Shown: positions 1-11,292, counted from the first letter of the stretch. The stretch is DNA of 64,000 nt from Cryptomeria japonica (GCF_030272615.1 NC_081413.1:158166849-158230848); one strand, 5' to 3'. Notes: generated by a model from the sequence alone, not told the origin. A program made the numbers and translations.

Positions 1-157
1 TTTTCTAACTTATACCAACTATCCTGCTGTCCTAAATCTGAAAATTCCAATTTAGGACACTACTCCAAGTCAAAGACTTTCAGAATTTGGTCAAGCTCAT
101 TCTTCACACTATGAGTCTCAACACCATTATTCTGAAATGCAATTTTTGATTGGTCCT

Positions 158-655
158 CTAATCTGCCCCTTGAATGTCATCATCTTGGTATATTTTAAAC
201 TCACAAAATAGGACAGCCTCTTGGTCATAAGGCACTTCATCATTAGCTGCAATATTTTCAGCTTCATAACATGAATCTCCATTCAATAACTTGTTAACCT
301 TTTCCATTTCTAAATGTATCATGTAGGCATCCTTAGATGTATCCATTTCCTCATCATATGAAGTTACATGAACTTCATTGGAGACATCCCAAAAGCAATC
401 TGAATTTCTATCTTTTTCCTCTTGTTTAACATCTTCAATTTTCATCCGCTCTTCCTTTAGAAGCACATGAGTGCATTCAACACTGTCACTAGCTCCATAA
501 GAAACATTAAGAGATTCATCATGCACAACCTCAATTATTGTTTTTTCATCTTCTTCCGACATTGGTCTCAAGGACAAATAATTTTCCAACTTCTGAACCC
601 ACGATCTAGTAGAACACTTATCACTTCCGTCAAAGTGGGCTAGAGTAACCTTTCT
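158..655 (-). CDS. Chimeric gag-start / acidic protein of A1
   Basis: The first roughly 40 codons (LAHFDGSD, WVQKLENYLSLRP) match the beginning of the A2 gag (LAHFDGSD, WVQKLDNCLSLRP). Just after the shared RPMSEED / RPMPEED motif the similarity ends, and about 120 codons of an acidic, Glu/Asp/Val-rich sequence follow to a stop at 158. There are no gag core motifs (no WW motif, no zinc knuckle) and no pol similarity in what is visible. This fits a non-autonomous element that keeps packaging or leader sequence but has swapped its coding content. Function is unknown. Confidence 0.6.
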   Translation of the reverse strand, partial: RKVTLAHFDGSDKCSTRSWVQKLENYLSLRPMSEEDEKTIIEVVHDESLNVSYGASDSVECTHVLLKEERMKIEDVKQEEKDRNSDCFWDVSNEVHVTSYDEEMDTSKDAYMIHLEMEKVNKLLNGDSCYEAENIAANDEVPYDQEAVLFCEFKIYQDDDIQGAD

Positions 656-673
656 AAGGGGTTGCTGATAATC

Positions 674-1111
674 TCATGGAGCATAAGGGCAGTTATCATA
701 TCTTCTACCTCTCTTCTTCTTTTGGTTTGTAAACTGGTCCAAGGTGAGGATATTCCAGATCTCTGCAGGGAGAGAAACATACTCCATGTAACTATTCCTT
801 ATTTCATCCACTGTTGGCATCTCAATTTCAGCTTGAGGCACTTCATTGGGTAGGAAGACGGGTTGCAAAGGTCTTGATACTGACCCTCCAGGTGTTCCTC
901 CATTGTTGCTTCCATGGTTACTCCTGTTTCCATTTCCTCTAGGGTTATTATAAGTGCTAGCTTTAGGTCCATTAGTGGGCTGATTAGGAGTCCCACCATA
1001 ATTCTGATTAAGTTTGACCAACAACTGTGACATCATATCCATCATGGCATCGGACTTTCTTTCTGCTCTGGCATCAGGGGTTTCTTTCTGTTCTGTTGTT
1101 CTCTCAGCCAT
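674..1111 (-). CDS. Leader ORF of element A1, asparagine/glycine-rich
   Basis: An open frame of about 145 codons starts 160 nt downstream of the primer site, where gag would begin. The N-terminal third is charged (Glu/Lys/Arg). It is followed by a Met-rich stretch (residues 22-31), then a low-complexity Asn/Gly/Thr/Pro segment (about 37-75), and it ends with a basic KKKRGRR motif. I recognise no known domain. The gag start of this element begins shortly after the stop in another frame. It could be a separate small protein or the front of gag after a frameshift. Its equivalent is not present beside element A2, which is truncated there. Confidence 0.55.
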   Translation of the reverse strand: MAERTTEQKETPDARAERKSDAMMDMMSQLLVKLNQNYGGTPNQPTNGPKASTYNNPRGNGNRSNHGSNNGGTPGGSVSRPLQPVFLPNEVPQAEIEMPTVDEIRNSYMEYVSLPAEIWNILTLDQFTNQKKKRGRRYDNCPYAP

Positions 1112-1272
1112 AGAATCAACTGAATCAACTGCTACTTCTGAAAAAGTCTCTTCAACTGGGACTGCGGAAATCTGATACTGCTGTCTTCTTTGTTCTCTGT
1201 TGTAGTATCAGATGTCTTTGTCACTCATGGAGAACTTTGATCAATCTGACTCACAGGCTGGCAGGAAAACCA

Positions 1273-1284
1273 GCTCTGATACCA
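1273..1284 (-). other. Primer binding site (tRNA-iMet type)
   Basis: On the minus strand this reads TGGTATCAGAGC, complementary to the 3' end of initiator tRNA-Met, one base from the LTR edge. It fixes the LTR boundary and the element's orientation. Confidence 0.9.
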
Positions 1285-1285
1285 T

Positions 1286-2734
1286 TGTAATATCCCCCTT
1301 AATCTTTTTTCAATTAATTCGGTTTACAATCAACACAAAGCACTCAACCACATGGTACGGTCAACTAGAGTATGAATTTGCAAAAATAAAATTCCAAAGA
1401 CCATTTTAGACTCCACAAACTCACAAAATGAATCGCCCAAACCATAAAAAGAGATAGAAGAAATACCCAGAACGAGAAGAATGACACATTGAGACTTGCA
1501 ACCAAGAATCTTTTTCAGCACACTCCATGACCAACAAGAAGAACGCTCAGAAATCCACACAAATCTTCACCACATTGAGTCCAATCTGCTCCTCAGGATG
1601 AGAAACAGTCATACATTCAGCTAGGCACTATCTCTCAAGCACAAAACTGAGGCACTAGGAGGTATGCATTCCTCAAAGTAAGAGTCTAACAACACTTTGG
1701 CAGCACTTCTTTATCAAAGCAATAATGGATACCAAAAATGAGAGCCAAGGTGCATATTTATAACTCTCTCCCCAAGTTGAACTTCCTTCCCCTCCAATAT
1801 GGGATTAAACATCCACATTCAAATCTCCTTTACTTTGCATTCATTTCATTTCATTTCACTTTCTCCACAAATCGCCCAAGGAATGATAATATTTCATTTA
1901 GAACCAAAGTATTTTCTCTCTTTGGTGGCCGCCCCATATAGACAAATATTAAGTCAAAGCTAAGATATAATTTTAATGAGAAAATACCTCAAAAGGGACA
2001 TCCAACCCAACATTACGAAATTAATAATTTGAGCACCAAATTGACCCCCCCTTAATGTCATACCCAAGTTACGCCTAGGCCAAGGGGAAAGTAATAAAGT
2101 ATTAAAAAAATACTTTTGCTTCCAAAAACTGAATACCGCCAAAATGAGCTGAGGCCAAGGTACTGAACTGCATTGCCGAAAATAGTCATCTGAGTTCGAA
2201 CATAGGATTTTGCCAAAAATAATACTGCCAGAAATAGCCACTGATTTGGGCTGCAGAACCCTTGCCAAAAATAGCATTGCTAAAAATAGTACTTACTATA
2301 AATAGCATACTGCTAAAAATAGTAAGTGTTTCCAAAGTGATTTGAACCACATTCTGAGCAGCTGTCGCAACTTACTAAAAATAGTAAGTCCGGAAAATGT
2401 CTTCAGATTAATTTGCATGTTATACCATCGCCAAGCTCTCAGAAAACCCAGAAAAACCCAAAGAACTCAGCTGCTTCTGCCTCCACTTACTAAAAATAGT
2501 AAGTCAATCAAACTCCATTGCTTGCTACACATATACCCTTATTGTGAAGCTTTCTGAAAACCCAAAAGGAATCCAGAACCCAAACTGACAAACTCCAACA
2601 TGCAAGCCTTCGAAAATGCAGAAACATCCTCCCAGAGGTAGGAAACCCTAATTTCTGCTTTCGACTAGCCTACGGGTCTCTAGAATAGGCTAACGTTCAG
2701 CGAAGCTGATTACTGCCGAGAAGGGGACATTACA
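1286..2734 (-). repeat. 5' LTR of element A1
   Basis: About 1.45 kb, bounded by TGTAATATCCCCC at the left (plus strand) and GGGGACATTACA at the right. The long terminal inverted repeat is typical of the TGTAATGTCCCC group in this window. Its U3 half aligns with the solo LTR at 16278-18514, sharing the TGCTAAAAATAGT-type motifs and two copies of palindrome ACTTACTAAAAATAGTAAGT (2370-2389 and 2485-2504). On the minus strand a TATAAATA box sits near 1750. The hairpin-rich segment seen in the 2.2-kb solo LTRs is missing here, so this is a shorter subfamily or a deleted copy. Confidence 0.85.
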
Positions 2735-2900
2735 TCTTTACCCTCTATTCCAAACTTCAATCCTCTTTATCCACTTGCCTTCCCAGTATGCTTCCACATG
2801 TGAATCTCCCACAAGATTTTATCTTTACCCTCTATTCCAAAAGTCAATTCTGTTTACTGACTTGCCTTCAAAGGCTATACTTGTTTTCTGGTCTATGATA
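2735..2900. repeat. Imperfect tandem duplication, period about 87 bp
   Basis: The string TCTTTACCCTCTATTCCAAA occurs at 2735 and again at 2822, followed by similar CTTGCCTTC-bearing sequence. It lies directly against the A1 LTR and may be part of the remnant element to its right. No gene seen. Confidence 0.6.
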
Positions 2901-3158
2901 TGTATTGAACTCAGATTTTGATTTATATATGATGGAAATTAGTAATATGTTCTACAAATTCAGTATATGTGTTTTTGAAGAATATTTCAAAAAAGTATGT
3001 ACCTTCAAATGTACGATAAATTTGCCAAGTTATTGCTGAGTCCCGAGTTTTTAAAATTTTTGGGCCTATGAAGTTACTATCAAGCCTGAATTTTTCAGCT
3101 ATGAGCTTAACAACTTAATGCAATAAATGTCTTACTTTTGCTTTGATTTCTTTGAAAT

Positions 3159-3560
3159 TTGGATTGTAGAATCTACAATGTGTCACTGAATAACATTCAA
3201 AAAATCAGGAAAAAATTTGCCAAAACCGTAGAGATATGCGCTTTCCAAACTGAATTTGGTGGAAACCCTAATCCAGCAATAATTTCGTTGAAATTTGGAC
3301 TATGGAAGCTTCAATATGTTCTTGAAATACCCTCCAAAAATCAGAAAAAAAATGTGCCAAAATCTGAGAGATAAGGGCTTTCCAAAATAAATTTGGCAGA
3401 AACCTTAATTCTGTAATAAATCTTTTAATTTTGCTCCAATTTTCTTTAAAATTTGGACCTTAGAAGCTTCAACATGTCCATGAAAATCCTTCCAAAAATT
3501 TAAAAGGAAAAATTACAAAAATTTGGGAGATACAAACTTTCCAAAACGACCTCCAAATGT
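3159..3560. repeat. Degenerate tandem repeats, about 130-bp unit
   Basis: Three diverged units share GAAATTTGGA, GAAGCTTCAA, CCAAAAAT and CTTTCCAAA blocks in the same order. They sit inside the body of the copia-like remnant whose LTR is at 3611. No convincing reading frame. Confidence 0.6.
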
Positions 3561-3595
3561 GAATAAAATGCTTTACCTTCACAATGCCGAGATCA

Positions 3596-3993
3596 TGCTC
3601 TGATACCACTTGTAATAAAATAACTTACATCATAGAAGAATACAATAGCAAATATGCTTCAAATGCTTGATAATAATATGCCACTTCAAGGGGACAACTT
3701 TCTAATCCACGTCGAGAGAGATACCTCCAATAGCCTTCAATATGAACTCAATACTCAACATGATGATAATAACTAGCCTATAGCTCCTATATAGACCATA
3801 CTTATGCTTAGAATATTGACCCAAACTGACTTAAACAACAACATATAATCCCTAGGATGACCTAATTAACTAAATACGAATATAATAATGATAATATGAC
3901 TTAATTAAGAGTTAAGGTTAGCCATGAGCTGACTACTCATAACCCCATGTACGCTATAGGGTTAGGGGCATAGTAGACTGCTAGATTTCAACA
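3596..3993 (-). mobile_element. Copia-like element remnant: 5' LTR and primer site
   Basis: On the minus strand TGTTGAAATC starts a 383-bp LTR at 3993 and ...TTTTATTACA ends it at 3611. Two bases later comes TGGTATCAGAGCA (3608-3596), a tRNA-iMet primer site. A short LTR starting TGTTGAAAT with this primer site is typical of plant Ty1/copia elements. The sequence to the left (3595-2735) would be the element body, but it holds tandem repeats rather than gag-pol, so the element is non-autonomous or deleted. No 3' LTR or target duplication was found. Confidence 0.65.
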
Positions 3994-6307
3994 ATGACTT
4001 GACAGGGGAACTGACTTTCATACGAGTAGAATTTTATTGAGACTTTTAGGTTTTTCTATTAAAGATAGCAAGAGTCAAGAGTATGTGTTAAAAAAATTGA
4101 TGTGTAGGAAAGATTGAGCAAAAAGGTTGATGTGTAGCGAAGATTGAGCAAGCACTATTGCATCATGAATATTGAATACAACTCAAGAACAATGTTAATT
4201 GATTTAATTCTGATACTTTTCTTTTGAAAAGCATTGAAAAGGTCATGGCATTTGATGCCTCGTTAATGTGTGCCAATTTACAAGAAAATGGATTTCAGCT
4301 TTTGACTATATGCTGCACTATGAATTAGAAATAAGAACTCAAAATTTGGTACTGCAAGTTTCAGAAGTAGGGACAGCTAGATTACGAACTGCAATATTGT
4401 AGCAGGCTTCTCAAGGAAATGAGAGCTAAACATGAAATTGTGTTTTAATAATTGATAGTGGAAGATTATTAAATTAATAAATAAAAATTAAAAACAATAA
4501 AAGAATTGTACTTCATAATTTATATAAACAATATGAGTAAAAGAAGCCAAAATTTATACAAAGTTATAATGTTGTATAGCATTTTGCATCAAAGACAACA
4601 GATCTTTTTATAACTTCACCCCTATCTTGAGTGGGAATTGTACCATTGACCAAGACTCCACTATCAGACTTTTTAGGATTATCTTGTGCACTATTTGATG
4701 TCTCAGTGTCAGCCATACTGTAAACAATCTGAGAAAATTCTGGCACTGTTTCTGTTGTTGCTTTCAAAGATGATAAAATGTGTTGTGAAAAATGAGTATC
4801 AGGCTCTAGCATTATTTATCAAACGAATAAAAATTATAAAAGTAGACACACCAATGCTAGCTAAAATTTGAATGGGCCATTTCTGACAATGTATATTTGT
4901 CAGAAATCCAAGTATGTTCATTGTGTTTACTTTCTAAATCATTTGATTTTAACTATAGTGATCTTACTCAGAATCAAGATTGACTTGGGAAACCAAAAGT
5001 ATATTCTGTGCCATGTATATTTCCTGTTCCCTCCTTTGACGCATTGAACAAAAGCAGGATTATGCATCTACACAATATTATAAGTCATATGACATTCATT
5101 TCACCATTTTTTTGCATATAATTAATATTTGTAGCTTGTTTCATACATTGAGGAGCTTGTAGAAAGATAATTTGTAATACATTTTGATTTTTAATACTAG
5201 TTTGAGGCCATTGGGTTGATCTTCAACTGTTGTGCTATGGAGATTCATACATTATATTTTCTCTGTTATTTCATTCCCTTTTCCATTCTATTTTGCTGGT
5301 GTCAACTCCATTTTAATCAAGAGTTAGAAATGGGTTTAGTTGGTCAGCAAGACAGCTTTAAGTTTAAAAGAGCTTTTAGTTCTTGGAAATTATAACAGTG
5401 CAAAGTGATATCTGACAAAGGACTTATTATTTTGCAGTTCTGAGTTATGACCTTATTTATGTTTTGAAACAGAGGCATTGGCTTGTCGTACGATGGAAAT
5501 TGGGTTCATTCTTTGCATGGTATAATAGAATCTTTATTGTGGGTTTATCTAGGTTGCCCATAATGAATCATGGCATTTTCTATGGTAGATCCTCCCTTAA
5601 TATAGTATATGTGTACCATTCAGCTGATGGATCAATACTGTTGTGCATTTATTTTTGACAATTTCTAGCTTTGTTCTGTAGTAAATAAACCACTTGAGCA
5701 CTACCGGTTTCTAATGGTTTGCTTTTTTCTCACAAGAAAGCCTTCCTTTTGAAAAGCAAGAGACAATTTTTTCCATTTTTCCCTAAGATCTATAAACAGT
5801 ATTAAAGCTTTTGAATTCAATATCTTTTGTTTGGTTAAACATAACTCACAGGTTCTCAATATCTTTCTTGCACATGCTTGGTAGATTCTCCACTGCAGTT
5901 TTCAGTGTGACAGCATTTGTAATTGACTGAAAGTGGGTGGGAATTTCTTGAATTATTAAGCTTGATTTGAAATTTTAACTGAGTAGATGAATCTCTTTGT
6001 GAATAGAAGATACTGTCTTCCTTGCTTGCTTGTAAAAATTATGATGTTTCTTGTGGAATGTATTTTTCATAAAGATATAAATGCATAGGTATTTGGGAAT
6101 ACATTGTCTCTGAAAACTATTCCTTCAATAATTGTTTTCTATTTTTGTGGTTTTTGTTAATCACGGACCATGGCTATGGAGAACCATTTGATGGTAGATT
6201 GGAGCATCCTGCACTAATTTCTTTTTTTTAGTTCTTTAGTTCTTGTTATGTATTTTCTTTTGATTAGAATGAATTTTCCATGACTTTATTTGGCCTTTGA
6301 TTTCCAG
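3994..6307. other. Intron sequence upstream of RRP40 exon
   Basis: AT-rich sequence with no recognisable gene or complete element. Short open frames here (for example minus strand 4564-4812) show no family motif. It ends in a TTTCCAG acceptor in front of the exon at 6308. The RRP40 first exon (N-terminal residues) is not visible here and probably lies left of the window. Confidence 0.5.
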
Positions 6308-6394
6308 GACTTTGATCATGTCACTGTGACAAAAGTTGGTAGACTTAGATACACAAAACCAAACAAATATTGGGTCGAAGGATCACACAAGAGG
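6308..6394 (+). CDS. RRP40: RRP40 exosome subunit, internal exon a
   Basis: 87 nt, 29 codons, phase 0 at both ends, between a TTTCCAG acceptor and a GTGAGT donor. It encodes DFDHVTVTKVGRLRY followed by TKPNKYWVEGSHKR, the end of the N-terminal domain of RRP40/EXOSC3. The GRLRY..PNKYWVE..KR signature separates RRP40 from its paralogue RRP4. RRP40 is one of the three S1/KH cap subunits of the RNA exosome, which degrades and trims RNA from the 3' end in nucleus and cytoplasm. The next exon follows after a normal 198-nt intron. Confidence 0.93.
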
Positions 6395-6592
6395 GTGAGT
6401 CATTTAAAGAAATATGATTTAGGTAGATGGTGATTTAAAGGGAATATGTTTGGGTAATGGTCTGATTGTTATTTTCCAGACCTTATTTTTAACCAATTTG
6501 TCAAGCACATACATAAATGAAGAGAAAGTTATTGCATATCAAATATAGTGGTTTACTAATTGTTGGATTCTGTCTTTTTATGCATTTGGCAG

Positions 6593-6649
6593 TATACACC
6601 ATGTGTGGAAGACAAAATCATGGGCATTGTAGTTGATAGCAGGTCTGAT
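6593..6649 (+). CDS. RRP40: RRP40 exosome subunit, internal exon b (start of S1)
   Basis: 57 nt, 19 codons (YTPCVEDKIMGIVVDSRSD), between a TTTGGCAG acceptor and a GTAAGT donor at 6650. It continues exon a in frame as ..SHKR-YTPCVED.. and encodes the first strands of the S1 RNA-binding domain (the GIVVDSRSD motif of the family). The donor opens a 48.7-kb intron, and the next exon at 55384 continues as NFLVDIKGP, exactly as in RRP40 proteins. Confidence 0.93.
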
Positions 6650-9600
6650 GTAAGTATATTTGACAGATCATAGCTAGAACTTAGCTTTTTACATTTACAT
6701 GTTGTTCTTAGGAAGTTATGCCATAAATTTAAGAATGCTTTCCTCATATCATACCCCATATTGAAGTTATGCCATAAATTTAAGAATGCTTTGCTCATAT
6801 AATACCCCATATTGATCTTGTCACACAAGTTTAAATTATGAAAAAGAGGTGCTTTTGTTGTTTTTGCTTTTATGGACCTAACCAATAACCATTGATTATC
6901 AATGTCTCCCAAAATATGGTTACCTCCCTAACTACACACGTGTTGCATCATATTTATTTTTAATTCCCTTTGGCTTGGCATCATATTTCATTTTATTATT
7001 TATTCAATATGTGAATGCTTGTGTATTTTTTGGTATACACTTATTTTGTCTCTATGAACTGCTCTAAGAGCTGTGGCTCAATTTAGAAACTTGACTATGT
7101 AGCATGCCTACAAACACAAGAGACACAACTCCATAGAAGATAAAATCAATGGAGGCCCCTAGAGACCTAAAATGTAGAATTACCCCTAGAAATCCAAAAG
7201 ATAGAGGAAGTACTTCTCTAAATGATATGAAAATAGCCTAATTACATAAGGTGGAATATGATTCATATGTAGGCAAACCTTGAGGATAAAAACCATGTTG
7301 GTATTCTGCCCATGGTATCATAAAAGGATTGCTACTGGTATCCACCTACTACCACTAATTACAATATTTTAAGAGGTAGGTTGTAAAATTTCTAGCTAGA
7401 ATTACATAAATATATGAGCTGTCATAGAAAAATAGGATATTTACATTATAAAAATGTATTAGTAAAACGGTTTGTGTCTTGGCACACAACACACCCTCCC
7501 TGTCTCTGTCTCTGAAGCTTGAGGATCAAATTTAAGCTCTTCCATGTACCTTTTTCTTCCACTTCTTTCTCCTTTGCTTTGAGATTATCATATACCTTAT
7601 TTTTGTTATGTAAAATATTTTAAAAAGGATCATTTTTGATGAACTATATAAATTCATATATTGGTCTCTTTTGTGGATGTTTGAAAAGGTCATGGGGATC
7701 CAAGGAAGGCTCAACCAACAATTCCGCCATACCCAATGCATGACTAAAATTGCCATCCACATAGATGAAATGATTTTATTATAATGGAGAGAACACTTGT
7801 TGAAAATTATTACTACTGAATGAAAGACACAATGAATCATCATTATCTGTCAACATTTCGAAGGAGAACATTCATGCTGAATGCTTTCTTCAATTACTTA
7901 TTTGTGACTAGTTACTATAATCGCTGCTTTCTTTCCTTCTCTTTCCTTAAGTAGTTTTTCATCTTCATAAAATTTATCATGAAGAAGGGAGACTTACCAA
8001 CTAGTCATTCATGAAGAAGGGAGACTTACTTGTACATCACATTGGAGGAGAAACACCATACATATGATGAAAATGATTTTCTTCATAATAGATTCAAGAT
8101 TTATAATATAGAAGCATAAAAAACCCAAGTTACTAGTTTGGTATCAGGTACACCAATATGGCCATTTTTTGGGGTTGGGTACATTTTCAGTTGGGCCATT
8201 CAAAAACATTTATAACAATCATAAATGTAAAAATATTTTAGTCTAAAAACAGTAATAAGTTCAAAACATCATGTGACATGCATATAATAATTCAAGAAAC
8301 AAAACAACGATAAAAGTGCTACTTTGATGTCAATTTGTCAAACTTGAATATCATGATAGATATTCATTTTTAAATATTAAACCCTATAATTTATTTAAAA
8401 TCCTACCAGTTTTTGAGGTATTAAAGTGATCAGGGTTACCGATTGTATTAATCCCATTTCAGATTGTGACAAAGTAAATAATCTTAAGTGTTTGAGCATA
8501 TTAACCCTTAAAAATCAAAGCACTTAGAGACCAATATGAAAGGTGATAGCCCAGTTCTCTTAATACATATTTTAGGATTTATTATAATTCGACAATTTAT
8601 AGTAGCTTATAATTGATTGACATTCTGAGGAATGAATGGAGACCGAAAGGCCAATTAAAGTTCAATACTTTGAGGATTCTTTCCTTGCATTTCTAGAGAA
8701 TTATAAAATTGTATTATATACTATTAACAAGATGTAGTTATAAAGTATAGTAATATATATCTTTGGTTAAAACCATGAGATTTAGGGTTACAGACAAAAG
8801 AAACAAGAAACAAAAGAAAAGGTGCTTGTTTGTAGTTTTGGTAGCACAAACAAACTCTGAAACAAGATTAGTTTCCCATGGATGTTTTCCTGATTCATAA
8901 CTGCCGTTTAGGGATTTATAAATATCATATCTTCTAGAAAGGTTAAATGGCCAATTGAATGAAACACTCATTTGTTTGCTGATTCACGTCTTTTGAGTGC
9001 TATCAAGTTTAGTCAAGGCTGAATGGCCAAAAATAATGTAATACATCCATCGTTCTGTGTACATGATTAGTAGCCTAGATTTGCTTTGGTGTGTCCAACA
9101 TGCCCAGTCCAGACCCACATCAAAATGAACTGCATACTTGTATCTGGAGTGAATTGGACTGGAATCCATGGCTTTCTGGGAACAAACCAGTAACAGAGTA
9201 ATTTATGCCTATTGAATTGGAAGAAATTTTCATACTTTTCATTATATGAATCCTCCAAATCTAGCCATACAGTTTTTTTTTTTCAAACTCCCATGTTGTA
9301 GATAAATGATCAATGGATTAATAAAAGAACTGTCAAATGCATTCAATATACTTTTCGCTCTTGTTATCTTTTTCGGATTTGATATTTTTCCTTCTCTTCA
9401 GCACTTTCCCTAGCCTAGTGTAATTGAGGCTGAAAGTAAGCTTAAAATTATAGGGCTTTCTTCAATCAAAACTACTTCATGAAAATTAATGAAGTGACAA
9501 TAAAAAAAATTGGTGTATTTACTTTCTAATGAAAAAATAGGTGCGTAAATGGGGATACTGGATCTGGAAGATATATATTCATTTAAAGGCACATAACTAG

Positions 9601-10553
9601 AATGGTGGATTTGGAACAATAGATTGCGGTAGCAATGTCTCCCTTTTTTTCCACAACTAGCAATTTTGTGCTTGTTGGGGATGCCTCTAAACCTACATTC
9701 CAACCAAAATGATATTGTTTCAATGACACTCCAACATAAAGTTATGGCCTCTTCTATAAATGGCCATGTTCTTTCCATATAGATAAAAAAGCTAGCTCTA
9801 ATATTTTTGTAGTGTACTTGCAAACATAGGAAGTACAAATAAACGAAAGATACAATCAATGGGACGCTTGCACATCCAAAGTGTAGGATTGCATTTACAC
9901 ACTCAAAATGCAGTATTGTACCTATGAATCTGAAAAGTTTACTTATTCAAAAGACTCCAAAAGATCTGAAGATAATCACATGTACTTGTATTGATATTAA
10001 AATAGATTGCTCACAAAAAGGGGCACCATAATCAATACATAGAAAACTATATGCCTAAATCCATGGTTTTATTTTATCCATGGTATAATAAAAACAGTTG
10101 TATCCGCCTACTACCAATAATAGTGTATTCCATAGTTGGCAGACGCAGTTAGTACTCTCCATTTTTGCCTTGCTGAGTAACGCGTAGGAAAAATCGCTAG
10201 TTTGAATTGCTGAGTTTTGGCAAGTACTTGACATTTTTTTTTTGGCAAGTACTTGACGTTTTTTTTTTGGCACTCATACTTGCCAACAACTCGACAAGTT
10301 TGACAAAAAACTTTGCCTAATGCATCAAAAACACGCAACGAGAAAACAAGTAGATAAAAGCAAAAAAAAAGTCTAAAAGATGCATTTTTGCACTAGAAAT
10401 GCATGAATGCAACTCACATTTCCTCACATTTCCTCACATAGCACTTGAAGAGCAAATATTCTTCACAAATTGTGTCAAATACTTGAGTGAAAATGGTGTG
10501 CGACATGAAGTTTTGTGTGGTTTCAAAGGCCTTAATTTGGGCTTGATGGTTGT
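6650..10553. other. Intron sequence with degraded repeats
   Basis: About 3.9 kb of AT-rich sequence without a supportable gene. Two stretches (about 7100-7330 and 9825-10125) are diverged copies of one repeat, sharing AGATA.AATCAATGG, CCATGGTAT.ATAAAA and CCTACTACCA blocks in the same order. Their family is not clear. The minus frame 9410-9859 overlaps the second copy's left side and has no recognisable domain. A 31-bp duplication containing TTGGCAAGTACTTGAC lies at 10214-10275. Confidence 0.5.
6715..6816. repeat. 51-bp tandem duplication
   Basis: GTTATGCCATAAATTTAAGA begins at 6715 and again at 6766. The two 51-bp units differ at only a few positions, so the duplication is recent compared with its surroundings. 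It lies just inside the giant intron, near the donor. Confidence 0.85.
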
Positions 10554-10756
10554 GGCTCTGCCCCTCAACCCCACCCTACATTGCAATAGAGAATGCACCA
10601 AGGGCACTTCCCTTGGATCCTGCAAGGGGCATTGCCCCTCGATCCCCATGATGAGCGCTGCCCCTTGACCCCGTTGGGGGTGCTGCCCCCAAACCCTCAC
10701 GAGGGGTGTTGCCCCCAAACCCCCATGAGAGATGTTGCCCCCAAACTCCCATGAGG
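10554..10756. repeat. GC-rich minisatellite
   Basis: Five to six imperfect units of about 26-30 bp carry the core TGCCCC(C)AAACCC or TTGACCCC. This is a sharp GC-rich patch in AT-rich sequence. The GGGTGTTGCCCCC type of unit is known from plant LTR elements, but no LTR boundary is visible here. Open frames on both strands here are repeat artefacts. Confidence 0.75.
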
Positions 10757-10968
10757 CACACTACTTCTCAATGTCATTTGAGTCTTTGTTCCTAGACTCC
10801 CACTAATTATTGGGATCTCTTGTCAAATATTAAACTTGATCACAATGAGAGGGTTTGGGAGTGAATGGATGAATGACTGTTTTTATAACGTCCATGAGGC
10901 CAAGTAGCCTATGAGACCCATAGGTAGCCAACAAAGCAAAGCATGCAGATTCCAAAACATTATGCCTA

Positions 10969-11292
10969 CTAAACCTCCTTTTCCTTTTGCATCTTGGATC
11001 TTCTATTGTGTATCTTGATTAGGAAATTTGCAACTCTTGTTATCCTTTCTTCTTTGAAGAGCTTATTCAAAGTGTTTACTTTTAGTTTCTTAATATAGTT
11101 GATCCGAATATCCTTGTAATCTGCACATTCCATGATGTAATGCCATTCTATCTCTACCACTCCTTGAGTGCAATATCTACATCTTCTATCTGCCCACTCC
11201 TCTTTGGGTATCATTGATCTTCCGGTTTTGCATCTAAGTTGATGCGAGCTGGTTCTAATCTGAGCAATTAACATTTTTGCTTTCCATTTCAT
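10969..11292 (-). pseudogene. LINE ORF2 C-terminal zinc-finger-like region
   Basis: The frame holds IAQIRTSSHQLRCKTGR, then CRYCTQGVVEIEWHYIMEC followed by ADYKDIR. This is the C-x2-C ... H-x-C pattern found at the C-terminus of plant LINE ORF2 proteins, thought to help bind RNA or target DNA. It ends at 10969. The 370-bp stretch to the preceding reverse-transcriptase frame (11293-11661) is interrupted by stops and shifts. Confidence 0.75.

Larger units (their letters stand above)
1..2734 (-). mobile_element. LTR retrotransposon A1, 5' part, cut by window edge
   Basis: This is a minus-strand LTR element. Reading leftward it has a 5' LTR (2734 to 1286), a primer site complementary to initiator tRNA-Met (1284 to 1273), a leader ORF (1111 to 674) and the first residues of a Ty3/gypsy-type gag joined to an unrelated acidic reading frame (about 655 to 158). 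The LTR begins TGTAATGTCCCC and ends with a GGGGG-ATATTACA type end. The gag start closely matches the gag of element A2 (near 53600-53701), so the two are related, but A1 departs from gag after about 40 codons. The 3' LTR and any pol lie off the left edge, so element length and target duplication cannot be seen. It sits in an upstream intron of RRP40, antisense to the gene. Confidence 0.85.

Noticed and set aside
1273-1284. tRNA gene fragment
   Set aside because: Only the 12-nt primer complement is present; no tRNA body. Same for 3596-3608 and 15012-15023.
1286-2734. TGTAATGTCCCC...GGGGACATTACA read as a DNA transposon with 12-bp inverted ends
   Set aside because: A primer site and gag follow one copy, a polypurine tract precedes others, and duplications are 5 bp, so these are LTRs.
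4564-4812. Minus-strand 82-codon frame as a host exon
   Set aside because: No recognisable domain, no clear splice context, and it lies antisense in an RRP40 intron. Kept as unassigned sequence.
9410-9859. Minus-strand 149-codon frame as a gene
   Set aside because: Aromatic-rich composition typical of antisense AT-rich DNA, no family motif, beside a degraded repeat.
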